NCBI RefSeq assembly: GCF_010015445.1
Contig: NC_053114.1
Coordinates: 15,538,224-15,602,223 of the forward strand
DNA length: 64,000 nucleotides
From: Perca fluviatilis
Taxonomy: Eukaryota; Chordata; Actinopteri; Perciformes; Percidae
Direction of reading: 5' to 3'
Below the pieces are notes generated by a model. It was not told the origin of the DNA, ran no database searches, and saw only the letters and a program-made list of their open reading frames with translations. Each line of letters begins with the position of its first letter. Position 1 is the first letter of the stretch. Both the position numbers and the translations under genes were made by a program. This document shows positions 54,491 through 64,000 of the stretch, piece by piece.

Positions 54491-57238
54491 GGAATTATTC
54501 ACAGAAATTATGAATGGAAAATTGTATTAACTTTCTTTTTGGTGTTGCCTTAGGGCAGTGTGCAGCATGAAGCAGTTTAGTTTTTCTTCACATTATTCCA
54601 TGTGAGCAGTGGTGGAAAGTAACAAAGTACATTTACTCACATACTATACTTACAATTTTGAGGTACTTGTGCTTGAGTATTTCCATTTTATGCAACATTA
54701 TACTTATACGCTACTACTTTTTACTCCACTACATTCTTCAGTAACTTAACTAGTAGAGTAACTTCAGATTTTCAATACAAGATATACATCTATAAATAAC
54801 GTATGCAACATTAAAGTGATGAACATAATGCAAACCACTAATATAATATATATTATTCTGAAAAGGGCCATTCTGCATTATGAGTACTTTAATTATATTT
54901 GGTACTTTAAGTATATTTTGTTGCCAATTCTTTTGTACAAAAAGTAAGTAAGTAGTTTGAATGCAGGACTTTTACTTTTAACATAGTATTTCTACTCTGT
55001 AGCTTTTATTTCCAGCATGTCATATCTAATTTATTATTATTATTATTGCCGTTTATATCTTGTATAATTATTTTTTTTATTAACACTAAATGCCAAAGCA
55101 AATAATGTAAACCGGTCGAGGCATTGTACTGTATATACTATACTGTAGTTCATAATTAGATTTTATTGAAATGCGTTTCTCTAACTATTGTTTACTCTCC
55201 CTCTATACTTTTCTTTCCTCTGCTCTAACTTTTTTGTATCTTTATGTCGGTTTTCTGTGCCGCTGTAACATATATTTACCCACCTGGAGATTAACAAAGT
55301 GTTCTCCTTTTTCATAAAAATCTCTGTAAAGTTTGGATCGTAATTTCTTTTTTAAGGCAAGGTTATGCAGGTCTGCCTGAGCCTGTGTTCATATGAAAAC
55401 CTTTTGATGCATTACTGTTAGTTGCATTAAGTTTTTAAAATTTATTTTTGTAACCTTTATTTATCCAAGTAAGTTGATTGAGAAAAATGTCTCATTTGCA
55501 ACAACGGCCTGTCACATTCCCAGTTCCACGTTCATACCTGGAAGCTGCCCGGTACAACCACAGTCTGATCTGCTGGCCACTGAGCAGCTCCACTGGAGCG
55601 GTTAGGGGTTAAGAGCCTTGCTCAAGGGCACCGCAGTAGTGGTAATGAGGAAGGGACAAGTGCTGCTCTTTCACTTTCCCCACCCAGATTTTTATTCTGC
55701 CAGTCTGGGGATTTGAGCCAGCGACCTCTCAAGTTCACTTCTCTAACCTCTAGGCCACCACAATGTGATAAACACATTTCCAGATCAAAGGGAGCTATTT
55801 TGTTAGGTGTCTAGGCTGTGGAGACTGCTGTTCTCCGGATTAACTGCTCTTAAAAAACAGGAAATACATTTAAATTGAGGAATACACTGTGCTTTATAAC
55901 CGAGATTACAGTATATCTATTACCTTTCATTAATTGACCTTACCTTCATACCTTCACGTCAGTTTCTCCGCAACTTACCTGATATTTACTTTATTGATAC
56001 CTTTCCCAGTGTAGTGAAGTGAAGCCATCTCATAAGCATAAACTTTTCTATTTCACATAATACAACAAGATGCCAAATGTATCAGAGCAGCGAGAGAACA
56101 CTTTTGTGCCGGCGTGTAGAAACAGACTCGTGTTTACTGTCAGTTGATCTTTACAGCATTTCCAGAAATCTTTGTGTACTTAAACTCCATTGTCCATGTC
56201 AGCGTTTTAAAATGTCACGGTTTATTCAAACGTGTTGCAGATTAATTTAACATCACGCCACATTTTCCACTTGGAATGGGAAATTAAAACCAACTCTAGG
56301 CCAAATGCTGAGTGAGTCAGTTGCTTCAGCAACTCGAGCAGAAAGCCAGTTTTTGATGATAATAAGAAAACCAAAGCTAGGAAATCTGATTAAACAGTTA
56401 CTGGTTGACCAAACCTCACCTTCATGCTGCAGTGTAATATGAAGAGGTTAGTCAGTCAAAAAAAAAAAAAAAACATAACATAAGAAGTGAGGTGAGAGTA
56501 TTTCAGTTGTAAACTACATTATAAAATGGGCTTTTAAGAATGTGTGACTGTACAAACTATGACTCATAAACTGAATACAGTCTTCATCTGAAATACGACG
56601 TCTGTGTACAAAAGAGGCTTTCATTCTTTAACTATGGGAGGCTGAAAAATCGCTAAAATGACAGCTGTCCTTTTGTTTGGTTTTCTCATTCAGGGCAATT
56701 TAAACCAAACCCAAAGAAATCACCATAATAACGATTATCTTCATTATTGAATAATTGTGTGACATTTTCTCAAATCAATGAATTGATTGTTTAATCCATA
56801 AAACTTCAGAAAATAGTTAACATTTTGAATATTTAAATTGCTTATTTTGTCTGAGCAACACCCAAAGATATTCAGTATATGCACTGTAGATTTTGGATTA
56901 TGTATTACTGATAACAACCTATTTCTGTCCACTTCAGCAGTGGTGGAAGAAGTACACAGATCTTTCTTTCCTAGCAATACCACAGTGTAGAAATACTCCG
57001 TTACAAGTAAAAGTCCTACATTCAAAATCATACTTATGTAAAAGTACCTATTAACATCAAAATATATTTTAAGTAAAGTAAAAGTACTCCTTATGCAGAA
57101 TAGCCCTTTTTAGAATCATATCTATTAAATCCCTTGATTATAATTATTGATGCATTAATGGGTTCATCATTTCAATTTGAAAGCTGGTAAAGGCGGAGCT
57201 ACTTTCAACTACTGCTGGGTACCTTAAAGGGATAGTTT

Positions 57239-57433
57239 ATTTTTTTTAAAGTCAATTCTTTGGGCATTTTTAGGCCTTTATTGACAGGACAGTTGAAGAA
57301 ATTAAAAGGGTGGAGAGAGAGGGAATGACACGCTGCAAAGGGCCGCAGGTCGGAGTCGGACCCTGGCCCGCTGCGTCGGGGAGTAAACCTCTATATATGG
57401 GCGCCCGCTCTACCAACTGAGCTATCTGGGCGC
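57239..57433 (-). mobile_element. tRNA-derived SINE, copy 3, with 17-bp target duplication
   Basis: Read on the minus strand: tRNA-like head GGGCGCCCAGATAGCTCAGT, then tggtagagc, a B-box GGTCCGACTCC, the family body, and an A-rich tail. Flanked by 17-bp repeats ccttaaagggatagttt (57222-57238, 57434-57450). The intact head and duplications suggest the youngest of the three copies. Confidence 0.92.
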
Positions 57434-58174
57434 CCTTAAAGGGATAGTTTGAATATTTTTTATATATTAGATTTTATTGGCATATTGAATATTCAGGCAG
57501 GATTACCGACACAGAAGCTAAGCAACGTACTGCTGTGGATGGGGGCAGCATTTTTTTAAACCTACATTTGGAATATTTTCACCACTTTACCTTGCCGTCA
57601 GACAGCCCTTTCCTTTGGCACATTTTCTCAACTGTAGAACATCTGTATTCTTACGCAGAAGCGCAGCTGTGCGGGCAACTGTAGAACACCGCCGATAAGC
57701 TGTTTGGGTTCGACTTTCAACGGTTTACGAAAGAAACATCAAATAGGCTACAAGAAAATTGAAATGCTGCCCCCGTCCACAGAAGTACATTGCTTAGCTT
57801 CTGTGTCGGTACTGCTGCCTGATCTCCAAACTGGGGGCGTGCCGACCGCCATCTACTGTAGCTAATACACTGACTATGGATATGGACCTCATACAACCCT
57901 ACTTCAATATATCCAAACTAACCCTTTAATCCATAATAACACATCAAAGTGTAAAAAACATTACGTGTTATGCTATTTTGTATTACAATCTGAATCCGAA
58001 AAGTAACTAGTAACTAAAGTAATCAAGTGTAGTAAAGAGTATCACTTTACTTGAAGGTATCTGCATAAGAGTGTCATGACATTGTCATGAACAAATGACA
58101 CTGTCATGACACATGAAGCCTAAATGTGCAGATCCACCTGGCCGTGCGACATTTCTGACGCACTCCACTTTATT

Positions 58175-59310
58175 CCATTGACATATATAAACTGGACCAA
58201 CAGATCCCGTTGCTCTGGATGGAGACGAGTCAAGTCTGTTAGAAGCACTTTTCCGGTGATGGCTGAGCGTTATAGCACAGCCTCCGACTGAGAGAGACGA
58301 CGTAGATGTGACGTGTGAAAGTTGGAAGTCTTCTTGTAGCTGTGCCAAGAGAATTCTCAATCATTCCGAATCTTGCAGAGACGGAGAGCGTAGGTATATG
58401 TAAGGAGAGAACATTGGCACAGGCTAATTATTGATCACTAAAATGCTAGTTAAAAGTCCCATGGCATGAAAATTTCACTTTATGAGGTTTTTTAACATTA
58501 ATATGCGTTCCCCCAGCCTGCCTATGGTCCCCCAGTGGCTAGAAATGGTGATAGGTGTAAACCGAGCCCTGGGTATCCTGCTCTGCCTTTGAGAAAATGA
58601 AAGCTCAGATGGGCCGATCTGGAATCTGCTCCTTATGAGGTCATAAGGAGGAAGGTTACCTCCCCTTTCTCTGCTTTGCCCGCCCAGAGAATTTGGCCCA
58701 CCAATGAGAAAGAGACATCATGGCTTTCAAACGAGCAAAGTGGCAGTTGGTCAAGGCCACAGCCCCACCCTCCGCCTTGCCCCCCCTCTCTCCTCCTCAA
58801 TAGCTACAGACACAGAAATGGCACATACTAAGGAAAGCTCATTGTAGGACTGGCTCTAGTGGCTGTAATTCTGCACCAAGGCTGAATTTCAGGAAAGAGA
58901 CTTCAGATACAGTATTAGGGCTATATAGGCCTATATAAAAGCATCCAAAGAGCACCATGTCATGGGACCTTTAACAATAGTAATTAATTAATTAATTAAT
59001 TTCTCTACTGTGCGACAGAAAGTCGCGTGGTTATGACACAATCGTTAGCCTATTTTTACAAAAACGTCTTTTACGGAGCCATAACGTGAGGTACAAGGTA
59101 ATGGAGCCTTCTTTACATTGTCGTGTTTCTTTAGAAATAAATAACGGACAAATAGAGTCTTTAAACGCTTCAGATGTAAAGTTATTCGCTGTCAAAGTGA
59201 TGTCAAAATGAATGGCAGTCAATGGGTCAAGTCTAACGGGAGGTGATGGCTTGTTAGCATCAAAATGGCGCCATAGGAGGTACTTGTTCCGAGGAGAAGC
59301 TTACCCCCTT
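58175..59310 (-). repeat. Dispersed repeat copy B (inverted, interrupted)
   Basis: The complement of copy A with modest divergence; longer because a 517-bp TTAA element sits in it. Copies A and B lie on either side of snx1 exon 1 and its promoter. Confidence 0.88.
58454..58970. mobile_element. TTAA-flanked MITE, 517 bp, with known empty site
   Basis: Ends AAGTCCCATGGCATG and CATGTCATGGGACCT next to TTAA (58450-58453, 58971-58974). In copy A the flanking sequence is joined at one TTAA, which proves the element boundaries and its insertion after the repeat duplicated. Confidence 0.93.
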
Positions 59311-59649
59311 GCTTTATTCCTACGGGTGACATCAAGCGACTTTAACGTGCCCGCAAAGCATCCCGGGAAGGCGGCACTGCATTTGAAAAAATGCTGGGCG
59401 TCAAAAAGCTGGCCAATGCCCATCTTTATGCAAATTAATTCGTTGAAAACGACTATCCAACAGAAGTAGAGCACAGGGGAGACAGGGGGAAGTCTCTCGC
59501 GGGTCCTCGGCTCGCCGCCTCTCAAAATCTGACGAAAATCTTTCAAACTGACCTTTGTCGATTGTGAAATGAAGACAGTCAGCAACTGTATGGCCCGTTT
59601 CTCGCTGATCACGTTTGATAAAAAAAAAAGAAAAAAAAAGACGAGCAGA

Positions 59650-61937
59650 AACATTTACTTTGTTAGTATTCATAATAGTTTGTATACACAATGTATAGGA
59701 GCACCAATAAAAAAAACATCTTTTTTTTTCCAAACATTTTTTCAACATTTTTTAAAAAGCCACAGATTTTTTTTCTACAGAAAGCAAAGAAAGCTCTGTA
59801 CATGAACAAGCAACAACAGAATTCCTCATCACGAGCTGCGAATTAAACAACTCAGCTGCTCAAATTCATATCATCTCTGAAGCAAAAAAAAAAAAAAAAG
59901 AAAAACATAAAAAAACAAGAAAAAACAAGACCAGCTGCCTGCTGCTTACCTAGGACACTACGTTACACAAACAGCTTTTGATATTTAAAACACAAGATAT
60001 GTAAGAAATGTACTTTTCAAAAGTTGTGAAAAAGTGCAATACAGGTTCAACTGTTTACAACTCAATAGATTTTTCCCAAATGAAGTCCGGTCCTTTTTCT
60101 CCTCCCCTTTGTTTTCAATCATGTTTTCCCCAAAACTTGTTCCTTGTTTGTATCCATAGTTTAAAATCTCTTACAGTTATATTGACATTCATGACGATGT
60201 ACATTAATGAGAAACATGGTATTCACAAAAGTAGAGCAAATTACTGACAAATTTCTTTGGGTAAGAGGGTAATGAAAAACTAGTTTCTTAGATGAACTTG
60301 TTTTTTTTTTCTTCCTTTTTACATCGGATTTGTGTAATGAACAAGCTTCTTCTTCTTTTTTTTTTTTTTTTTTCTTTTCTTCATACAAAAACTACCATGT
60401 AAAAAAAATCTGGGAGTCCCATTCAAAAGGCCAACATCTTTGCGTCTTTGTAAAGGAACCAGGGCATTTGATGAAGTACAGCTGGGAAGAAAAACAGCAA
60501 ACGCACGCCGCTGTGGGAGAGAGCACACGTGGTTCAGCAGTACGGACGTCTGAAACCAAATATTGGTTTTTGGATACGACACACACATTCGACCGAACTT
60601 CTCGTATAAAAGATAACTCGTCTTTTGCAGGTGATTGATTGATTGGTTGGTTGGTTGGTTGGTTGGTTGATTGACTGGGTGCCATGTGAGGTTTTCTTCT
60701 TTTTTTTTCCTTTTTTTTTTTTTAGGAGGGGTGGGGTCAGCGCCCTGAGTCCTAGGTACCCCTGACCTGTAAGGAGACACTGTCAAGTCCCACCGAACTA
60801 CACAGAAACTGCCATGGCAGCTCATGACAGCACAACTCCCGAGCGACATCCGCGAAAAGAGCTGAGGCGCCTCGACTGTCCAACATACAAACATGTTGGT
60901 AAGGCTTTTAAAACGGAGCTCCCACAACAAAGAAAAGACTGAAAAAGAAGATGTTTTAATGTACAAAGGGGGGCAACACAATGCCAAAGAACAACGTACT
61001 GTAAAACACATCAGACTTCTCTCCCCCTTTTGATACGAAAACAAAAACTGAGCTTCAGGACTAACTTGTAATCCCACTTTCATCTCAAATAAAAATAATG
61101 AAACGATGGGAAACATCAAAAGAATGAGGCAGTTTAAAAAAAAAAAAAGCACATCATATGTACATGTTTATAAGGATATGTGTGTAGAAAAATAATACAA
61201 TAACATAGAAAATAATAAAAAGTAATGGAACAATATATGACACATGGGGGTAAAAACTAAAAATAATTACCACGTTTATGAATAATGTTGGCTTGTAAAG
61301 GGGCTGATATCCAATGTTCACTTCACTGAAACGGCCCAATAGATATACAAAATGCACAAAGAAAACACTAATCAAACGAACACTGTGTGTAGACTGGGCT
61401 GCGTGAGCACCAACATCAAAACCAGCATATTTTTGGACTTTCTCCTTTTGACTTGACACTGAATCAACCGTTGTCTCATCTCGAGCGAACATTCACCACA
61501 ACAAAAAAACCTACCGTACGGATTTCTTTCTTTTTTTTGCTGAGGAAAAAAACAAAATAATTCACAATCTTCCGGTTGAAAGCGACCAATGTTTTAAAGT
61601 TCATCGTCTCTGAGAATGATTCTTCATTAAAAGATGAAGCGCGTCACTTTTTCTTCCTTCTCATGGCAATCTCCTTCCTGAGACTGAGCAAGCCGAAAAA
61701 AAGTTCCTAAGTTCCAGTCTGGAGTTTGTTTTGTTTTTCTCTGCAGGGTGGGGGTGGGGTGGGGGGGGGGATGTGAGAGTTTTCTTGGGCACAAGAAGCC
61801 ATTTTGTGTCCACCAGCCTTTTGGCTCCCAAGGTTCATGTTTGGGTTGTGTTTGTTTGACTTTTGAGAGTGTGTGACTTTCTGTGTGTACGTGTGCGAGA
61901 AAGTGTGTGTGTGTGTGTGTAGGCGTGTGTGGCATGC
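59650..61937 (-). other. neo1: neo1 3'UTR and downstream flank, low-complexity rich
   Basis: This stretch follows the neo1 stop. It is AT-rich, with several homopolymer A/T runs, a TTGG tandem at about 60646-60669 and a G-rich run near 61745. The only hexamer I see on the transcribed strand is ATTAAA (60955-60960), so the UTR may end near 60.93 kb or continue further. No coding exon is recognised. Confidence 0.45.
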
Positions 61938-62024
61938 TCATGGCGCTGTGGTGATGGCGTTCAGGTCCTTCATGAGGCCCTCGAGGTGGGCCATCTCCTC
62001 GGTCAGCTCGTCGGGCTCGTAGCT
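61938..62024 (-). CDS. neo1: neo1 last coding exon (P3 motif and stop)
   Basis: Twenty-eight codons and TGA, beginning [11 protein letters not shown] after a pyrimidine-rich acceptor (ctccctcag). The protein ends TTAP, one proline beyond the mammalian end as I recall it. Confidence 0.92.
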   Translation of the reverse strand, partial: SYEPDELTEEMAHLEGLMKDLNAITTAP

Positions 62025-62832
62025 CTGAGGGAGAGGAACAGGGTTACTGCGAGGGGCGGGGGAGGGGCAGGGGGCGAGGGAAGCAAGCACCTGGAGGGAG
62101 GGAGGAAGGAAGGAGAAGAGAGGAAAGGAGAGGAGGAGAGGGTCAGTCTTTCACAGAGGATAGGGGGAGTCGTATGGGTGGGGTGAGGCGAGCTGGGGGC
62201 GGGGGAGATGGGTCAATGGTACTGAAGCGCGTCATAATCAAAAAAAAAAGAAAAAAAAAAAGAAAAGAGGCCGCAGACGAAAGCACAACATCCAATGTCA
62301 ACAGCCAATCAAGGACGGGAGATTAAATGGTAAAAATAAAATCATTCCAGTTATGGGTTGTGTTAAGATCAGATGTTAGAAGTTAAATAAATTGATCAAA
62401 AGATAGCCAAAAAAAAAAAAAAAAAAAAAAGAAAATGGTGAGATTGAAGTTGGAAAGAATAAAAAGAGAGAAAGAACAAACAGAAAATGTTGTTAAAACC
62501 AATGTCCCGTGGAAAGTAACTGTATAATCCAGTGCTCAAAAGGAAACATGGATTTTTGAAGGAATGTGTGATTGATAATAGTTTTAAAAAAAAAGACAAG
62601 AATATGAAATATTTCCCACCATTAGACCTGGCAAAAAAAATATAAAAAAACAGACTGCAGTGCTACAAGCAGCCAGTGTGGGGCGCTATACTCACGCTGT
62701 CTACATCTTCCAGCATCTTGCTGGTCTCCGGCACATCGGGGGCGTTGGGCACAGTGACGACCATCGGTGTTCGAGTCCTTCCTAGTGTTCCAATACAGGC
62801 TGTTTTAACGACATGGGGGTGAGTAGGAGGTC
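61938..62832 (-). CDS. neo1: Neogenin, 3' end of coding sequence (last two exons)
   Basis: Neogenin is a single-pass receptor for netrins and RGMs. Only its cytoplasmic tail end is here. The two exons join in phase: [29 protein letters not shown], then [20 protein letters not shown] and LNAITTAP, stop. The terminal [18 protein letters not shown] is the conserved P3 motif of the DCC/neogenin family, which binds partners such as FAK and myosin X. Neogenin is preferred to DCC because of the [13 protein letters not shown] stretch. The upstream exons lie beyond the right edge. neo1 is not a neighbour of SNX1 in human, as far as I recall. Confidence 0.9.
62025..62695. other. neo1 last intron
   Basis: G/A-rich (aggaaggaaggag type) near the 3' end, then A homopolymers. 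No repeat family recognised. Confidence 0.7.
62696..62832 (-). CDS. neo1: neo1 penultimate coding exon
   Basis: Encodes [20 protein letters not shown] through [10 protein letters not shown]. The donor gtgagt is firm. The acceptor (cattcag) is the best in-phase choice, but an alternative AG about 35 nt further in (ttaaaacag) would remove part of the less conserved segment. Confidence 0.78.
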
Positions 62833-64000
62833 CTGAATGTGACGAATGCACGCAAATACACGACAGTCAGCGAAGGCAACAAACGACACAGTGAGATGAA
62901 AACCTGCTGAATCCGTAAACCAGTGAGTCACTTTCTTAGAAGTGGACTACATGTCAAATTGCCCTGCAATGTGAGGAGCTTGGACTTTGTCTCGAAAAGA
63001 TTTTTCAAAAAACAGGTTTGACTCGTTCCCAGAATAAATCTGAACTAAATCCCACTAAAACTCCAAAAACCAACAAGTGTTGTATGTGTATTCAAACTCT
63101 GATACAGCGTGGTCTTCTCTCTGTGCTATAGAGCTCTTTTGATGTCCAAACAAAAAAAATAAAAAATATACACTTAATGAGCCACACTGTTACACTGGGT
63201 GACATGTTCCTTCATTACCATGAAAACCACACACTGTATTTAGTTTGGACTCAATCCCACATACACCGTCCTGCTGCAGGAAATAACTCCACCAAAGCTA
63301 CAGCTAAAAAATGGTAACGATGAAATGCACTTTGACGCCTTTGTTTTTGCTTTTTCCAGCGTTTTAAATAGTTAAATATTTCTATTTCTATTTCCCATAT
63401 TTTCGGATATATAACAAAAATTGAAAACGGGTCAATGTGACCCAAAGTCAACACAAGGGTTAAGTAACTTTTGCTCAAACGTGTGACTTTTAAAAACGTA
63501 TATCTTAAGCACCGTTGGTTTTGGTATTTTGATGTAATAAGTGGACAATATGAGTATGATCTTTACATAACGTTAACATTTGTAATCATAATTCTTTTAA
63601 AGGAGACAGGTTTTATTGGCAGAGAAAACTTTACATAAAAATATCTGAACCAATGGGCGATTGCAAATTACCTGAAGCAAGTTTAAAATCCTTCATCGAT
63701 GTTATGCAGGTAAAAATATGAGAACATATTCATAATCTAATGCAAACTGTTGATTCTCTGTTGGTTTTAATACAGACAATCTGTACCTAAGGAATTATTA
63801 TCACATAATTTGTGTGTGTGTGTAAGAGCCGGGCGATATGGAGAAAATCAAATATCACAATATTGTAAAACTAATACCTTGATGACGATGTTGTAGGGTT
63901 GACAAATGGTGCTTTAACAAAATATCCTCACAATTAGATTTAAGATAAATAGTCATCATCAATAATGTGGACATAATGAATAAGTGGGTAAAGGCAAATA
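62833..64000. other. neo1 intron, partial; repeat at the edge
   Basis: No coding exon recognised. From about 63825 a segment reading gagccgggcgatatggagaa, aaatcaaatatcacaatatt resembles the end of a common fish DNA element and runs to or past the window edge. Confidence 0.55.

Larger units (their letters stand above)
53700..58174. other. Repeat-rich spacer upstream of snx1
   Basis: Holds a Tc1-type MITE, microsatellites, taagtaaaagtac-type repeats (54605-55020, 56935-57210 and 57950-58030), a SINE and a hAT-end relative (58043-58110). About 55.8-56.9 kb shows nothing recognisable. No gene is seen. Confidence 0.65.

Noticed and set aside
60319..61152. 277-codon open frame on the minus strand, the longest in the window
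   Set aside because: Lies within the neo1 3' flank, made of homopolymer-derived Lys/Phe runs and a TTGG tandem; no family resemblance and no splice or start signals.
63425..63470. Palindrome-like ggtcaatgtgaccc motif as a nuclear-receptor element
   Set aside because: The phrase recurs in fish repeats and stands alone here without other regulatory support.

Overview
The window is teleost nuclear DNA, probably from a spiny-rayed (percomorph-type) fish. It holds short vertebrate coding exons with GT-AG splice sites, many AC microsatellites, and many fish-type DNA-transposon derivatives and tRNA-derived SINEs. There are no operons, rRNA genes or CRISPR arrays, and no intact transposase.

Three genes can be assembled exon by exon, all on the minus strand. 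(1) csnk1g1, casein kinase 1 gamma-1, runs from a likely 5'UTR exon near 39.7-39.9 kb down to a stop at 203. The constant exons give a 424-residue kinase. Two further in-frame exons fit known CK1-gamma variation: a 111-nt cassette (8950-9060) and a 24-nt microexon (1370-1393). (2) snx1, sorting nexin 1 (retromer-associated PX-BAR protein), has 15 coding exons from 53598 to 42971 and gives 523 residues. One intron starts with GC, and one 3' splice site sits directly on a roughly 95-bp UG repeat. (3) Only the last two coding exons of neo1 (neogenin) are present (62832-61938), followed by its 3'UTR. The rest of neo1 lies beyond the right edge.

Layout: 1-33.5 kb, csnk1g1 exons and introns; 33.5-39.7 kb, its first intron; 39.9-42.6 kb, spacer; 42.6-53.7 kb, snx1; 53.7-about 60 kb, repeat-rich spacer; about 60-62.8 kb, neo1 3' end; 62.8-64 kb, neo1 intron. 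The three genes share direction but not a pathway: membrane-anchored kinase (Wnt/LRP6 in the family), endosomal retrieval, and netrin/RGM receptor.

Much of the non-coding DNA is transposon-derived. Reading element ends and target duplications directly, I delimit nine elements with 8-bp hAT-type duplications, six with TTAA ends, three Tc1-like elements, one with TAA ends, three SINEs and an L2-type LINE tail. Several are nested, and two insertions have an unoccupied duplicate of the target site elsewhere in the window. I found no clearly novel multi-gene system. The most interesting signals are the splice-regulatory layouts in snx1 and csnk1g1 and the nested or inverted repeats around the snx1 promoter.
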